Shown here piece after piece: positions 48,801-59,026 of a stretch of DNA of 64,000 nt; within the stretch, counting starts at the first letter, position 1; each line of letters starts with the position of its first letter. The position numbers and the translations under genes were made by a program. This DNA comes from Cytobacillus sp. IB215665 (GTDB lineage: Bacteria > Bacillota > Bacilli > Bacillales > SM2101), in assembly GCF_033963835.1 (NCBI RefSeq), contig NZ_JAXBME010000002.1, positions 248,001-312,000 on the forward strand, given 5' to 3'. The notes below the pieces were generated by a model. The model searched no databases. It worked only from the letters and a program-made list of their open reading frames with translations, and had not been told where the DNA came from.

Positions 48801-49915
48801 AAACACCAAATGGATTTGAAGTTATTCAATTATTTGAGCAGTTTTCGCCTAAGCATCTGGCAATGGAGGGTGACAAAATTGGGCTTCAAATAGGAACACT
48901 AAATAAGCCTATTCGCCATGTAATGGTTGCATTAGATGTTTTAGAAACAGTTATTGATGAAGCGATAGAAAATAGTGTTGATTTAATTATTGCTCACCAC
49001 CCACTTATTTTTAGACCATTAAAAAATATCGTTACTGATCGACCTGATGGAAGGATCATCGAAAAATGTATAAAAAATAATATAACAATCTATGCTGCTC
49101 ACACAAATTTAGATGTTGCACAAGGTGGGGTGAATGATTTATTAGCTAAAGCACTTGAGCTTACAAAAGTAGAAGTATTAGTTCCTACTTTTGAGTTGAA
49201 TTTAAAAAAACTAGTAGTAACTGTCCCAGAGGCTCATGCTAATCAAATTAAAGAAGCAATCGGCAATGCAGGGGCTGGATTTATCGGTAACTATAGCCAC
49301 TGTACCTTCAGTTCAGAAGGTGTAGGCACATTTCTACCTAAGGACAAAGCTAACCCCTATATAGGAACACCTGGAAAATTGGAAACAGTAAAAGAACAGA
49401 GGATAGAAACGGTTTTCCCAGAAAACCTAGAAAAAAAAGTATTATCTGCAATGTTAAAAGCACACCCTTATGAAGAAGTAGCTTATGACATTTATCCACT
49501 TGATAATAAGGGAGAAATGAAAGGGTTAGGTAGGATCGGTTACTTACAAAGTGAACTCACACTTGGAGATTTTGCTGCTTTTGTAAAAAGCAAATTAGAT
49601 GTGGAAGGTTTAAGAGTAGTAGGTAATTTACAAGACAAGGTTAAGAAAGTTGCTGTCTTAGGAGGAGACGGTAATAAGTATATTAGCCAAGCAAAGATGA
49701 GAGGTGCAGATGTGTATGTATCTGGTGATATATATTATCATGTTGCCCATGATGCAATGCAGGCTGGGTTAAATATTGTGGATCCAGGTCATAACGTCGA
49801 AAAAGTGATGAAAAAGGGTGTTGTAGAAATGATGCGTAAGCAAGTTGCATCGAAAAACTTTAAAGTGAATATTGTTGCTTCTGAAATAAATACAGATCCT
49901 TTTACATTTATGTAA
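48797..49915 (+). CDS. yqfO: Nif3-like dinuclear metal center protein YqfO
   Basis: 372 residues, GTP cyclohydrolase type 2/NIF3 family, with the middle PII-like insert domain typical of the longer Gram-positive members. Metal ligands are expected in IAHHPLIF, AAHTNLDVA and VDPGHNVEKV. Function is unsettled. The start overlaps the trmK stop by 4 bp, with SD ACGGAGG. Confidence 0.92.
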   Translation: MKTPNGFEVIQLFEQFSPKHLAMEGDKIGLQIGTLNKPIRHVMVALDVLETVIDEAIENSVDLIIAHHPLIFRPLKNIVTDRPDGRIIEKCIKNNITIYAAHTNLDVAQGGVNDLLAKALELTKVEVLVPTFELNLKKLVVTVPEAHANQIKEAIGNAGAGFIGNYSHCTFSSEGVGTFLPKDKANPYIGTPGKLETVKEQRIETVFPENLEKKVLSAMLKAHPYEEVAYDIYPLDNKGEMKGLGRIGYLQSELTLGDFAAFVKSKLDVEGLRVVGNLQDKVKKVAVLGGDGNKYISQAKMRGADVYVSGDIYYHVAHDAMQAGLNIVDPGHNVEKVMKKGVVEMMRKQVASKNFKVNIVASEINTDPFTFM

Positions 49916-49981
49916 AAAAGTGTAGTGTCCAATAATAGTGATACATAGGGATGAAGAAAAGTACAGAGGTTACATAAAAAG

Positions 49982-50010
49982 GGACTAAATAGTAGTTTAT
50001 TTAGTCCTTT
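49982..50010. terminator. Bidirectional terminator between yqfO and ispH
   Basis: GGACTAAATA/TATTTAGTCC, 6-base loop, with an A-run before and T residues after. It sits between convergent genes. Confidence 0.85.
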
Positions 50011-50043
50011 ATTATATTCCTCGGTTATAAAAAATGAACGTTT

Positions 50044-50991
50044 TTAACTTTTTGGAGTTTTTACCTTAGGTAATATTTTGTGCAATGGCACTTTTCTTTC
50101 TCTTGTCCATGTTGATTCATCTGAGTTATTAAAGTTTTCTAAAAATGCAATCACTTCTTTAGTTATAGGTGTTGGTGTCGATGCACCTGCTGTAACTGCT
50201 ACTTTGTTCGCATCTTTAATCCAATCAATATTTATGTCAGTCACATCCGCAACACGGTAAGCTTTTGTTCCTGCTATTTCCATGGAAACCTGTGCTAGCC
50301 TATTGGAATTGTTACTTTTTGGATCACCTACAACGATAGTAACATCTGCATGTCCTGCTTGATCCGCAACTGCTTCTTGTCGAACCTGTGTAGCTAAACA
50401 AATTTCTTTGTGAAATTCTACCTGTGGATATTTTTCCTTTACTTGCTCCATAATATGGCCAACATCCCATTGACTCATCGTCGTTTGGTTTGTGACAATA
50501 ATTTTTTCGTTATTTAAGGAAAGGTTTTGTACATCTTCTTCGTTCGCTACGAGGTGAACAGCTTGAGGAGCAACTCCAATAGCTCCTTCGGGTTCAGGAT
50601 GTCCTTTCTTCCCTATATAGATGATGTCATAGCCTTCACTTTCTTTAGCTCTTATTAAGTCGTGAGTTTTTGTTACGTCTGGGCATGTTGCATCAATTGT
50701 CACAAGCCCCTTTTCTTTTGCAAGTTTTATTACTTCAGGTGAAACGCCATGAGCGGTAAAGATAACTGTACCCTTATCTACTTTGCTTAAAATATCAAGT
50801 CTGTTTTCTCCATCTAATGTGATGATCCCGTCTTCTTCAAATGCATCAGTTACATGTTTATTATGAACAATCATTCCTAAAATGTATATTGGCCTTGGTA
50901 AAGTTTTATCTAGAGCTGCATTTCTAGCAATTACCATGGCATCTACAACACCATAACAATAACCTCTAGGAGTAATTTTGACTACTTCCAT
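50044..50991 (-). CDS. ispH: 4-hydroxy-3-methylbut-2-enyl diphosphate reductase IspH
   Basis: 315 residues, last step of the MEP isoprenoid pathway. The three iron-sulfur cysteines are seen in RGYCYGV (Cys12), [12 protein letters not shown] and KEICLATQ; the TNQTTMS loop is present. I chose ATG 50991 because GGAGGAG lies 7 bp upstream; ATG 51006 is before that SD. ispG, the preceding enzyme of the pathway, is also in this window (59399). Confidence 0.95.
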   Translation of the reverse strand: MEVVKITPRGYCYGVVDAMVIARNAALDKTLPRPIYILGMIVHNKHVTDAFEEDGIITLDGENRLDILSKVDKGTVIFTAHGVSPEVIKLAKEKGLVTIDATCPDVTKTHDLIRAKESEGYDIIYIGKKGHPEPEGAIGVAPQAVHLVANEEDVQNLSLNNEKIIVTNQTTMSQWDVGHIMEQVKEKYPQVEFHKEICLATQVRQEAVADQAGHADVTIVVGDPKSNNSNRLAQVSMEIAGTKAYRVADVTDINIDWIKDANKVAVTAGASTPTPITKEVIAFLENFNNSDESTWTRERKVPLHKILPKVKTPKS

Positions 50992-51080
50992 TCGAATCTC
51001 CTCCATTTATCCCTAAATGAGAATTTTTTATCTATATTAGCAAATGCCTAACAATCATTTGTTCATCGGCTGATATAAAA

Positions 51081-51241
51081 AGCTTTTTTCGCATTAATTG
51101 ATATTAATCGTATGATGAAACAAACACATAATCAGCCTAGGATTTCGTAGTACCTTCTATAAAACGAAGACAGTGACAGAAAGCCGTCATATGATGTAGT
51201 GGTTTGTGAAAATACCAATAAAATTTACGAAAAGAGCTTAG
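51081..51241 (-). repeat. R1 MITE-like element, inverted copy
   Basis: It begins AGCTTTTTTCGCATTAATTG and ends AAATTTACGAAAAGAGCTTA, both R1 ends; the centre is less conserved. 161 bp. Confidence 0.6.
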
Positions 51242-51259
51242 AAAAATAAGAAAGCTTTC

Positions 51260-51308
51260 TTCATGGACTAATCAAGCATCCATGAAATGTCTCACATTAG
51301 CTGTGAGA
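51260..51308 (-). terminator. Two stem-loops downstream of yqfQ
   Basis: TCTCAC/GTGAGA (51291-51308) and TTCATGGA/TCCATGAA (51260-51286) follow each other on the - strand; a T-rich stretch comes after the second. Confidence 0.45.
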
Positions 51309-51379
51309 GGTAAAAGTTGTTATGCTTTTCTTATTTCTCTTTATTATAGCGAAGTGGAGATAAGAATTAAAGTTATGAG

Positions 51380-51769
51380 CTAAATATAGAGCTTTGGTTT
51401 TGATGCTCCACTACGATCAGCAGGCGGGGATTTCGTTATTCTTGGTAGATCTCTCTGACGTATAGAATTTTTGGTCTGGTTTGCTGGTTCGTTAAACATA
51501 TTAAACATAGACGGGATTTTATTTGCGATAGGGGACAGTTCCTTTAACGTTGGGGCTACAGATTCGGCAGTTTTAAACCATTGTTGAACACTACTCAATG
51601 ACTTTTGGAAATCTTTTGGATTCATTAAGCCTTTTAACGAATTTGGTGAGTGCAGCATCGTTGACAAATAATTATCTAACCCTTTGTTTGAATGCATGAT
51701 TGAAGTAAATGGATTTTGGAACCATTGACTGTTAGAAAGCATTTGACTAAGTGAGTTTTGGTGATTCAA
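51380..51769 (-). CDS. yqfQ: YqfQ/VrrA family protein (spore-associated)
   Basis: 129 residues, rich in Asn, Ser, Gln and Pro, without a membrane segment. Blocks such as SLKGLMNPKDFQKSLSSVQQ (in part) and TLKELSPIANKIPSMFNMFN resemble YqfQ/VrrA. Relatives are linked to the spore coat. The likely start is TTG 51769, 7 bp after AAAGGAG; an ATG at 51775 is only 2 bp from it. It lies between ispH and cshB as in B. subtilis. Confidence 0.8.
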   Translation of the reverse strand: MNHQNSLSQMLSNSQWFQNPFTSIMHSNKGLDNYLSTMLHSPNSLKGLMNPKDFQKSLSSVQQWFKTAESVAPTLKELSPIANKIPSMFNMFNEPANQTKNSIRQRDLPRITKSPPADRSGASKPKLYI

Positions 51770-51987
51770 TGTCATTCTCCTTTCATATGTTTCATTGTGC
51801 TAGTAGTTATAGATTATTTTATGTGAGATTAAGTTATTATGTTGTTGGGTTGTAGCCTGTTTTCTTAAAATCTTATGTTTAGATCGGCATTTTCTTTCTA
51901 TTAATTATTATTTTTTGTACAAAGGCATAATCCCATCTTAAACACCGTTGGCAGAGGAATATAACCCCATCCTAGCAGCTCTAATTT

Positions 51988-52155
51988 TAGGAAAGGTACT
52001 GTTCGTAAACTTTGTTCCTAAAGTATCTTAACTAATAGATAAAGATGTTGTTTTCCTCAAAATTCATCGTTTTATAAGAAATGGTGCCACGAAATCTAGT
52101 TGTATTTCTGTTTATTTATTAGTACGTTAAACAATATGCTATGCGAAATCGGCCA
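51988..52155 (+). repeat. R1 MITE-like element
   Basis: TTCGTAAACTTTGTTCCTA near the left, TCATCGTTTTATAAGAAATG and GTGCCACGAAATCTAG in the centre, ATGCGAAATCGGCC at the right end. 168 bp. Confidence 0.6.
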
Positions 52156-52430
52156 TAGTAAAAAGTAAACAAAGCATAGAATCCTGATGATATAAGACTG
52201 TAGTGCTTAAGCCAAACAAAACTTTTTACGGAAAAGGGAATAATGTTAAACTGATTAGGAAGGTGTTTATATGGATTTCGAAGGATCGACTATTTACAAT
52301 TGTCTTTAAGGTGTGGCTAATCGACCTATATTTCATCAAAGTAAGTACTTGATTTAGTCTTAGTTTGATTTTTGTACGTCTATTACTTTTAATATAGTTT
52401 ACATTTAGCATATCGCATCATATTTTAATT

Positions 52431-52567
52431 TAAGCTCTATTCGTAAACTTTGTTGCTATAGTTTCTGAGATAGAAGATATCAACACCGTGTTACTTAACA
52501 GTCATCGTTTTATAGAAGAAAAGATGCCCTTTAGCATGAAAAACAACATTTTATACGAAAACAGCCT
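52431..52567 (+). repeat. R1 MITE-like element, short copy
   Basis: Left end TAAGCTCTATTCGTAAACTT; centre TCATCGTTTTATAGAAG and AAGATGCCC; right end TACGAAAACAGCCTA. 137 bp, shortened on the right side. Confidence 0.65.
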
Positions 52568-52649
52568 ATTACTTATTAAATATTATGCTCTACATTCTAG
52601 TGTAACGACGTTTAACTTTGCCTTTCTAAAAGCATTAATAGTATTCAAT

Positions 52650-52697
52650 TAAGCTCCATCGCTTAAGGGAGTTGCTGACAAGCTTGCACTTTTCTTA
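52650..52697 (+). repeat. R2 relic upstream of cshB
   Basis: AAGCTCCATCGC and GACAAGCTTGCACTTTTCTT correspond to the start and tail of R2; the palindrome is lost. Confidence 0.5.
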
Positions 52698-52713
52698 TAA
52701 AATCCATTATAAT
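52684..52713 (+). promoter_or_regulatory. Sigma-A promoter of cshB with -35 box from an R2 relic
   Basis: TTGCAC (R2 tail) lies 18 bp upstream of a perfect TATAAT, about 96 bp before the start codon. Confidence 0.6.
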
Positions 52714-52809
52714 CTAATGATGATATGTTTTGGCTAGTAGAAATTATAATGAGTGTTCCAGAGGAATTTACAATTCATTTGGGATAGTTTCATAAGGAGT
52801 ATAGATACG

Positions 52810-54123
52810 ATGAACTCACAATTTGAAAGATTTGGATTAAAGCCTTTTATAATTAAAGCGATTAATAGCTTGGAATTTTATAAACCTACTGACATACAAG
52901 AGCGTTTGATTCCCTCGATTCTAAAAGGTGAAAGTGTAATAGGTCAATCACAAACAGGAACAGGTAAAACACATGCTTATTTGTTACCGGTTATTAACAA
53001 TATAGACCCTTCAAAACAAGAAGTACAAGCGGTTATTACAGCACCGACGCGTGAATTAGCTAATCAAATTTATCAGGAAGTATTAAAGGTCACAAAATTT
53101 TATGATGGAAGTGAACAAATAACGGCACGATGTTATGTGGGTGGTACAGATAAACAACGTACGCTTGAAAAGCTAAAGGTACAACCACACATCGTTGTAG
53201 GAACACCAGGAAGAATACTTGATTTAATAAAGGAACAGGCGCTGCATGTATATTCTTCTAATTCATTAGTCGTCGATGAAGCAGATTTAATGCTTGATAT
53301 GGGGTTCATTAATGAAGTAGATCAAATTGCAGCAAGGATGGCAGAAAAATTACAGATATTAGTTTTTTCTGCTACAATACCAGAAAAATTAAAGCAGTTT
53401 TTACGTAAATATATGGACAACCCAAAATATTCGCATGTAGCACCTAACCAAGTAACTGTTACGAGTGTTGAGCAAATCCTGATACCATCGCGTCATCGAG
53501 ACAAAGTTCAAATTTTACATGATATCTTGTTGAAGTATAATCCATATTTAGCAATTGTCTTTACAAATACTAAAGTGAAGGCAGATGAAGTTGCAGATTC
53601 ATTAATTAAAAAAGGCTTAAAAGTCGGTAGAATTCACGGGGACTTATCACCACGTGATCGGAAGAAAATGATGAAGCAAATTAAGGATTTAGACTTTCAA
53701 TATGTTGTAGCAACAGATTTAGCAGCTAGAGGTATTGATATTGAAGGGGTTAGTCACGTCATTAATTTTGAAATACCTTCTGATCTAGATTTTTATGTTC
53801 ACCGAGTAGGGAGGACTGCAAGAGCAGGTTATTCTGGCATTGCAGCTACTTTGTATGATCCTTCAGATGAGGATGCAATAGTAAAATTAGAAAAAATGGG
53901 GATTACATTTAAACAACAGGATCTTCGTAATAACGAATGGGTTGAGCTTGGAGCTAGAGATAAACGGAATAAGCGCAAAAAACAAGTGAATGAGCTTGAT
54001 ATTGAAGCTAAAAAAATTGTCCGTAAACCTTCTAAAGTAAAGCCTGGTTATAAAAAGAAAATGAAAAACGATATGGAACAATATAAGAAGCGTCAGCGAC
54101 GTATTAACAAGAGAACTAAGTGA
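52810..54123 (+). CDS. cshB: DEAD-box RNA helicase CshB
   Basis: 437 residues. Motif I is SQTGTGKT (47-54); motif Ia APTRELA, motif II VDEAD, motif III SAT and motif [12 protein letters not shown] are all present. The C-terminus is highly basic (about 385-437). CshB is linked to cold adaptation and mRNA turnover. ATG 52810 follows AAGGAG; the earlier in-frame codons to 52753 have no homology. Length matches the family member YqfR. Confidence 0.95.
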   Translation: MNSQFERFGLKPFIIKAINSLEFYKPTDIQERLIPSILKGESVIGQSQTGTGKTHAYLLPVINNIDPSKQEVQAVITAPTRELANQIYQEVLKVTKFYDGSEQITARCYVGGTDKQRTLEKLKVQPHIVVGTPGRILDLIKEQALHVYSSNSLVVDEADLMLDMGFINEVDQIAARMAEKLQILVFSATIPEKLKQFLRKYMDNPKYSHVAPNQVTVTSVEQILIPSRHRDKVQILHDILLKYNPYLAIVFTNTKVKADEVADSLIKKGLKVGRIHGDLSPRDRKKMMKQIKDLDFQYVVATDLAARGIDIEGVSHVINFEIPSDLDFYVHRVGRTARAGYSGIAATLYDPSDEDAIVKLEKMGITFKQQDLRNNEWVELGARDKRNKRKKQVNELDIEAKKIVRKPSKVKPGYKKKMKNDMEQYKKRQRRINKRTK

Positions 54124-54163
54124 TCAAACCTATGACGATATTATTTTAAGGGAGATGAATGGT

Positions 54164-55057
54164 ATGATAAAAATAGGTTCCCATGTCTCTATGAGTGGAA
54201 AGAAAATGTTGCTTGGAGCTAGTGAAGAAGCTGTGGGATACGGTGCAAATACTTTTATGATTTACACTGGTGCTCCACAAAATACACGAAGAAAGAAAAT
54301 TGAAGAATTGAATATTGAGGCTGGCCATGCTCATATGAGAGAACATGGTATTGAAGATATAGTTGTTCATGCCCCGTATATTATTAATATTGGTAATACG
54401 ACAAAACCAGAAACGTTTGAATTAGGAGTCAATTTTTTGCGATCAGAAATTGAAAGAACTGAAGCTTTAGGTGCTAAACAAATTGTTCTTCATCCTGGTG
54501 CACATGTGGGAGCAGGGGCAGAGGCAGGAATTAACAAAATTATTGAAGGTTTAAACGAAGTTTTAACGCCTGAGCAAAATGTCCAAATTGCTCTGGAAAC
54601 GATGGCAGGTAAAGGCTCAGAATGTGGTAGAACTTTTGAAGAGTTAGCTCAAATTATCGAAGGTGTCACGCTTAACGAAAAGTTATCTGTTTGCTTTGAC
54701 ACATGTCACACTCATGATGCTGGCTATGATATTGTGAATGATTTTGATGGTGTGCTTCAACATTTCGATCAAGTGATCGGACTTGACCGTTTAAAAGTAT
54801 TACATATTAATGACAGTAAAAATCCAACTAATTCTCATAAAGACAGACATGAAAACATTGGGTTTGGACACATTGGATATGATGCTCTTAGCTACATTGT
54901 TCATCATCCGCAACTTTCAGATATACCTAAAATCTTAGAAACTCCATATGTAGGGGAAGATAAGAAAAATAAAAAGCCACCTTATAAATTTGAAATAGAA
55001 ATGTTAAATCAAAAAGAATATAATCCAAATTTACTTACAAAAATTTTGGCTGGTTAG
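54164..55057 (+). CDS. nfo: Endonuclease IV (AP endonuclease) Nfo
   Basis: 297 residues, TIM-barrel with the trinuclear zinc site residues in [44 protein letters not shown] and [20 protein letters not shown] (the last at about 227-246). It repairs abasic sites in spores and cells. ATG 54164 is 9 bp after GGGAG; ATG 54155 is directly against it. It follows cshB by 40 bp. Confidence 0.96.
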   Translation: MIKIGSHVSMSGKKMLLGASEEAVGYGANTFMIYTGAPQNTRRKKIEELNIEAGHAHMREHGIEDIVVHAPYIINIGNTTKPETFELGVNFLRSEIERTEALGAKQIVLHPGAHVGAGAEAGINKIIEGLNEVLTPEQNVQIALETMAGKGSECGRTFEELAQIIEGVTLNEKLSVCFDTCHTHDAGYDIVNDFDGVLQHFDQVIGLDRLKVLHINDSKNPTNSHKDRHENIGFGHIGYDALSYIVHHPQLSDIPKILETPYVGEDKKNKKPPYKFEIEMLNQKEYNPNLLTKILAG

Positions 55058-55121
55058 CTTAATCACTATGTCAACATATTGACAAGGATTTATGTACCTA
55101 CAGATCTGTGTCAAAACATTT

Positions 55122-55158
55122 AAAGGGCTGTCTTAACTTATATTAGACAGCCTTTTAT
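55122..55158. terminator. Terminator between convergent nfo and yqfT
   Basis: GGCTGTCT/AGACAGCC with flanking A-T pairs, then TTTTATT on the + strand. It overlaps the last codon and stop of yqfT. Confidence 0.8.
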
Positions 55159-55409
55159 TGAATAAATTTAGTGAAGAAAGAGTTAATTTTCTTAGCTACA
55201 GTTGGGTTTGTAATTTTGGCAACTTCCTTAATGAGTTTTTTTCGCTCTTTATCTTCAAAAATATCTACATCTCTCTTTTGTATAAGCTCTGTAATTTGCC
55301 TTGCCTGTGCCTTCGATATTTTAATGTCATATTGTTTACTATAATTAAGTAAATCTTTTACGGTCATATGTTTTATTTTTTGATTAATCACGTGTTGAAA
55401 AAGCTTCAT
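55155..55409 (-). CDS. yqfT: YqfT family protein (DUF2624)
   Basis: 84 residues, basic and helical, with the family pattern MTVKDLLNYSKQYDIKIS then QARQITELI. No catalytic motif or membrane segment. Its function is unknown. ATG 55409 follows GGGGAGGAG. The position between nfo and yqfU matches B. subtilis. Confidence 0.85.
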   Translation of the reverse strand: MKLFQHVINQKIKHMTVKDLLNYSKQYDIKISKAQARQITELIQKRDVDIFEDKERKKLIKEVAKITNPTVAKKINSFFTKFIQ

Positions 55410-55555
55410 TGTATTCTCCTCCCCTTACACATAGTATGATATTGAATAATATTATGTTCCATAAAACAAGGGTGCTTCATATTTGCAAGGAGAAACAAGT
55501 ATAATGATACAAAGAAAATTTAAAGCACATATAACAACACTGAGGAGGGAGACTC

Positions 55556-56428
55556 ATGGCAACAAGACAACATAAAAAAGAAAGTAAACTACATTTTTTT
55601 TATCGCTTCATAATGATTTTATTTGGAGCAGGATTAGTAGCTGTTTCTATTGAGTTATTTTTAGTTCCAAATAATATAATTGATGGTGGAATTATTGGTG
55701 TCTCTTTAATTATTGATTATTTAACACCTTCATATATAAGTTTTGCAATGTTAGTCGTTCTACTAAATATCCCATTTATGTATTCTGGGTATAAACAAAT
55801 AGGTAAGACGTTTATGATATCTTCTATGTTCGGTATTATTTGTCTGGCTATTATTGAACAACTTCTGCACAATGTTGAACCATTTACACCAGAACCTATA
55901 TTGGCAACTGTATTTGGAGGTCTAATATTAGGTGTTGGGGTAGGGTTAGTTATCAGACATGGCGGATCTTTAGATGGCACTGAAATTCTTGGGATTTTAT
56001 TAACGAAAAAGCTGCCTTTTTCAGTAGGCGAGTTTGTTATGTTTATTAATATTTTTATTTTTGTTTGGGCAGCATTTGTTTTTGGAACTGAAGAAGCAAT
56101 GTATTCTGTGATGACATATTATATTGCTTTCAAAACAATTGACACTGTCATTCAAGGACTAGACGAAACAAAGGCTGTCATTATCGTTTCCGATTATTTT
56201 GAAGAGGTATCGGATGCTATATTACATAGGCTTGGACGAGGTACAACTAAGTTGAAGGGAAAAGGTGGATTTACAGATGCAGAAAAAGAAGTAATTTACG
56301 TTGTGGTGACAAGGATTGAAGTAACTAAACTTAAATCGATCGTTCATGAAATCGATGCTAATGCATTTTTGACAATTATGAGCACTCAAGAAACGAGAGG
56401 AGCTAAGTTTAAATCAGCTATACACTAA
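55556..56428 (+). CDS. yqfU: YitT family membrane protein YqfU
   Basis: 290 residues with five to six membrane helices in the first 180 residues (YitT/DUF161), including GGIIGVSLI and [14 protein letters not shown], and a soluble C-terminal DUF2179 domain (about 205-285, with [14 protein letters not shown]). The transported substrate is unknown. ATG 55556 follows GAGGAGGGAG. Confidence 0.9.
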   Translation: MATRQHKKESKLHFFYRFIMILFGAGLVAVSIELFLVPNNIIDGGIIGVSLIIDYLTPSYISFAMLVVLLNIPFMYSGYKQIGKTFMISSMFGIICLAIIEQLLHNVEPFTPEPILATVFGGLILGVGVGLVIRHGGSLDGTEILGILLTKKLPFSVGEFVMFINIFIFVWAAFVFGTEEAMYSVMTYYIAFKTIDTVIQGLDETKAVIIVSDYFEEVSDAILHRLGRGTTKLKGKGGFTDAEKEVIYVVVTRIEVTKLKSIVHEIDANAFLTIMSTQETRGAKFKSAIH

Positions 56429-56581
56429 TGACTTTAGGATATTTTCGCATGATCGTTGCTGATCATATATAACAAGTTTCCATAGCATCTTTTATGCTAT
56501 GAAAAGGTGGAAGATGCATGGAGCTTTATTAAGTTGTTCTATGTAAGAAATGATTAACAAGGGTTACGAAAGTTGCCTTTC

Positions 56582-56610
56582 TTTACAATAGAGCTAGCTT
56601 CATGTATAAT
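56582..56610 (+). promoter_or_regulatory. Sigma-A promoter of the znuC-znuB-zur operon
   Basis: TTTACA, 17 bp, TATAAT, 50 bp before znuC. Confidence 0.75.
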
Positions 56611-56620
56611 TTTGTTGTTT

Positions 56621-56641
56621 AAATCGTAATGATTCCTAATA
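56621..56641 (+). promoter_or_regulatory. Candidate Zur box
   Basis: AAATCGTAATGATTCCTAAT matches the left half and centre of the Zur box (TCGTAATNATTACGA); the right half is imperfect. It begins 11 bp after the -10 box, so bound Zur would block transcription. The operon encodes Zur itself. Confidence 0.7.
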
Positions 56642-56659
56642 AGATAGAATGGTGATGAT

Positions 56660-57430
56660 ATGACAAATAATAATGTACCTATATTAGAAATTGGTGATCT
56701 AACCTTTGGTTATGAGCAGGAGAATGTCTTAGAGGACATTAATTTAGTAATGCCTCAAGGAGCATTTTTAGGGTTAGTAGGACCAAATGGGTCTGGTAAA
56801 TCAACTTTATTAAAATGTATTTTAGGACTTATTAAACCGCAATCTGGATCAATACGATTGTTTGGAACTGAAATTCACAAATTTAAAAATTGGCATAAAA
56901 TTGGATTTGTTTCTCAAAAGGCAAACAGTTTTAACAGTGGTTTTCCTGCCACAGTGCTTGAAGTTGTTCTAAGTGGGTTGACTTCGAAGGTAGGTTTACT
57001 TCGATTTTTTTCCAAGGAACATAAATTAGCTGCATCAAAAGCAATAGCTTCAGTAGGAATGAGCCAGTTTACTAATCGAAATATTGGAGAGTTATCAGGA
57101 GGTCAGCAACAAAGAGTTTTTATTGCACGAGCTATAGTTAGTGACCCATCCTTATTAATTTTAGATGAACCAACTGTAGGTGTAGATGCTACAAATGTTC
57201 AAAGCTTTTACAATATGTTAGAAGACTTAAATCAGAACTTGGGGATTAGCTTATTATTAGTCACTCATGATATTGGAACAATTACTGATAAAGTGTCACA
57301 TGTTGCCTGTTTAAATAAGACTTTACATTTTCACGGTAAAACAGAGCAATTTGAAAGCCTTGATGAAGGTGCATTATCTACGTTTTATGGTCATCATCTC
57401 CACGTTTTAACTCATAACCATGGAGGATAA
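56660..57430 (+). CDS. znuC: Zinc ABC transporter ATP-binding protein
   Basis: 256 residues. Walker A is GPNGSGKST (41-49), the signature LSGGQQQR, Walker B LLILDEP, and the H-loop VTHD. The C-terminus is His-rich (FYGHHLHVLTHNHGG), which suggests metal handling. Zinc is inferred from the Zur box and the downstream zur; manganese transporters of the same family are an alternative. The stop abuts znuB directly. Confidence 0.9.
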   Translation: MTNNNVPILEIGDLTFGYEQENVLEDINLVMPQGAFLGLVGPNGSGKSTLLKCILGLIKPQSGSIRLFGTEIHKFKNWHKIGFVSQKANSFNSGFPATVLEVVLSGLTSKVGLLRFFSKEHKLAASKAIASVGMSQFTNRNIGELSGGQQQRVFIARAIVSDPSLLILDEPTVGVDATNVQSFYNMLEDLNQNLGISLLLVTHDIGTITDKVSHVACLNKTLHFHGKTEQFESLDEGALSTFYGHHLHVLTHNHGG

Positions 57431-58273
57431 ATGATGTTAATTGAGATTTTTCAATATGAATTTTTACGTAACGCTTTCATTACTGGAATGATGATTGGTT
57501 TTTTAGCACCTTTACTTGGTGTTTTTATAGTTGTTAGACGACAGTCTTTGATTGCAGATGCGTTAAGCCATGTTACACTTGCTGGTATAGCTGCAAGTCT
57601 GTTTGTTGAAAAGAAACTCGGAGTTTTTCAAGGAATGAACCCATTATATATGGGCATGGGCTTTTCTGTAGTAGGCTCCATTTTTATTGAAAAACTTAGA
57701 TCCGTATATAAACATTATCAAGAGTTGGCAATACCAATCATTCACTCAACTGGAATCGGGCTTAGTGTAGTTTTTATTTCACTAGCTGATGGTTTTAATA
57801 CAGATCTATTCATGTATTTATTCGGTAGTGTGAGCGCTGTAAGTATGAGTGACGTTTGGACTATTTTAGTTATTTTAATGTTCGTTTGTGTAATCATTTT
57901 CATATTTTATAAAGAATTATTTTTACTTTCATTTGATGAAGAGCATGCAACTGCTAGCGGTCTGAATACAAAATGGTTGCATTTGTTATTTATCGTTATG
58001 GTAGCATTGGCAATTGCTGCATCGATGCGAATTGTCGGAATTTTATTAGTCTCTTCATTAATGACATTACCTGTAGCAGCAAGTATACGTATTAGTAAAG
58101 GGTTTAAACAAACGATTATTTTGTCAATTGTGTTTGCCCAATTAGCCGTATTCTTTGGTTTGTTTAGTGCTTATTATTTAGATGTGGCACCCGGTGGTAC
58201 GATTGTTCTTTTTGCTGTTATAGAATTAATCCTAGTTCTAATCACGAAGAGAGTGGGGAGAAAGAAAAAATGA
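57431..58273 (+). CDS. znuB: Zinc ABC transporter permease
   Basis: 280 residues, about eight membrane helices, metal ABC-3 family. Seen are RRQSLIADALSHVTLAGIAA and the C-terminal RIVGILLVSSLMTLPVAAS. It is the membrane partner of the preceding ATPase. No binding-protein gene (znuA) is in this operon or elsewhere in the window. The SD is GGAGGA. Overlaps zur by 4 bp. Confidence 0.92.
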   Translation: MMLIEIFQYEFLRNAFITGMMIGFLAPLLGVFIVVRRQSLIADALSHVTLAGIAASLFVEKKLGVFQGMNPLYMGMGFSVVGSIFIEKLRSVYKHYQELAIPIIHSTGIGLSVVFISLADGFNTDLFMYLFGSVSAVSMSDVWTILVILMFVCVIIFIFYKELFLLSFDEEHATASGLNTKWLHLLFIVMVALAIAASMRIVGILLVSSLMTLPVAASIRISKGFKQTIILSIVFAQLAVFFGLFSAYYLDVAPGGTIVLFAVIELILVLITKRVGRKKK

Positions 58274-58686
58274 ATGTTGCTGGTGCAATCAATTTATTAA
58301 AGAAGGAAGGATATAAATATACGGGTAAGCGTGAAGAAATGCTACAACTTTTCTCAAATACAGATAAATATTTAACTGCCCGTGAAGTACTGTTGAGGAT
58401 GAAAGATAACTATCCTAGTTTAAGCTTTGATACAATATATAGGAATTTATCGTTGTTTGTTAAGTTAGATATATTAGAAATGACTGAACTATCTGGTGAA
58501 AAGCACTTCCGTTTTACTTGTGCTACGAAAGAACACCACCACCATTTTATTTGTTTACAATGTGGGAAAACGAAAGAAATTCACTCTTGTCCAATGAATC
58601 AATTGGCGGATCATTTTCAAGGATATGATGTTTCCGGGCATAAATTTGAAGTATATGGGACATGTCCAGTTTGTGCTAATGCATAA
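58270..58686 (+). CDS. zur: Zinc uptake regulator Zur (Fur family)
   Basis: 138 residues. The N-terminal winged helix (KYTGKREEMLQLFSNTDKYL in part; SFDTIYRNLSLFVKLDIL) binds DNA. The metal sites show EHHHHFICLQCGKTKEI and GTCPVC, giving the two CxxC pairs of the structural zinc. Fur and PerR are alternatives, but clustering with znuCB and the upstream Zur box point to Zur. It is autoregulated if the box is used. ATG 58270 overlaps the znuB stop. Confidence 0.93.
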   Translation: MNVAGAINLLKKEGYKYTGKREEMLQLFSNTDKYLTAREVLLRMKDNYPSLSFDTIYRNLSLFVKLDILEMTELSGEKHFRFTCATKEHHHHFICLQCGKTKEIHSCPMNQLADHFQGYDVSGHKFEVYGTCPVCANA

Positions 58687-59026
58687 ATGAGTTCTATAAT
58701 AAGTTGGATTTTAAGGTTTTTATAGGTATTTTCATTTTCGCGTTTTTAAGTCTCATGGAGATATGTACAAGACCGAGTTATGCTGAATTTTATTTGTTTT
58801 TTTCGTATTGAGATATAAACAGGTATACATCTTGAGTTCCTAGAATTTTTATTTTAAGGTCATGAATGATCGAAAAAAGTTTTTTTATTGTACTTTTTCA
58901 ATGATAGCAAGATAATTTATACAAAGATGCTTCCAATAAAAGCAAAGATTAACACAAATATTTCTTTCCTAGAGAACAATACTAAATAATGCCCCTCTTT
59001 AACATAAGAAAGTGAGGTATATAAAC
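58687..59026. other. Gap between zur and yqfX
   Basis: AT-rich DNA. A stretch at about 58715-58830 (TTTTCATTTTCGCG, TTTTTTTCGTATTGAGATATA, then AAACAGGTATACA) has the flavour of a decayed R1 but cannot be aligned with confidence. No gene is seen. Confidence 0.4.

Larger units (their letters stand above)
51007..51379. other. Gap between ispH and yqfQ
   Basis: It holds an inverted R1 copy (51081-51241) and paired stem-loops (51260-51308). No gene is seen. Confidence 0.55.
51770..52809. other. Long repeat-filled gap upstream of cshB
   Basis: About 1 kb without a supported gene. It holds at least two recognisable R1 copies (51988-52155, 52431-52567), further decayed R1 ends (about 51850-51935 inverted; about 52213-52242 inverted) and an R2 relic (52650-52697). 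A 61-codon open frame on the - strand (52226-52411) has no SD and no family likeness. Confidence 0.6.

Noticed and set aside
52226-52411. A 61-codon - strand frame in the gap before cshB
   Set aside because: No SD, no recognisable family, low-complexity AT-rich content, and it lies among decayed repeats.
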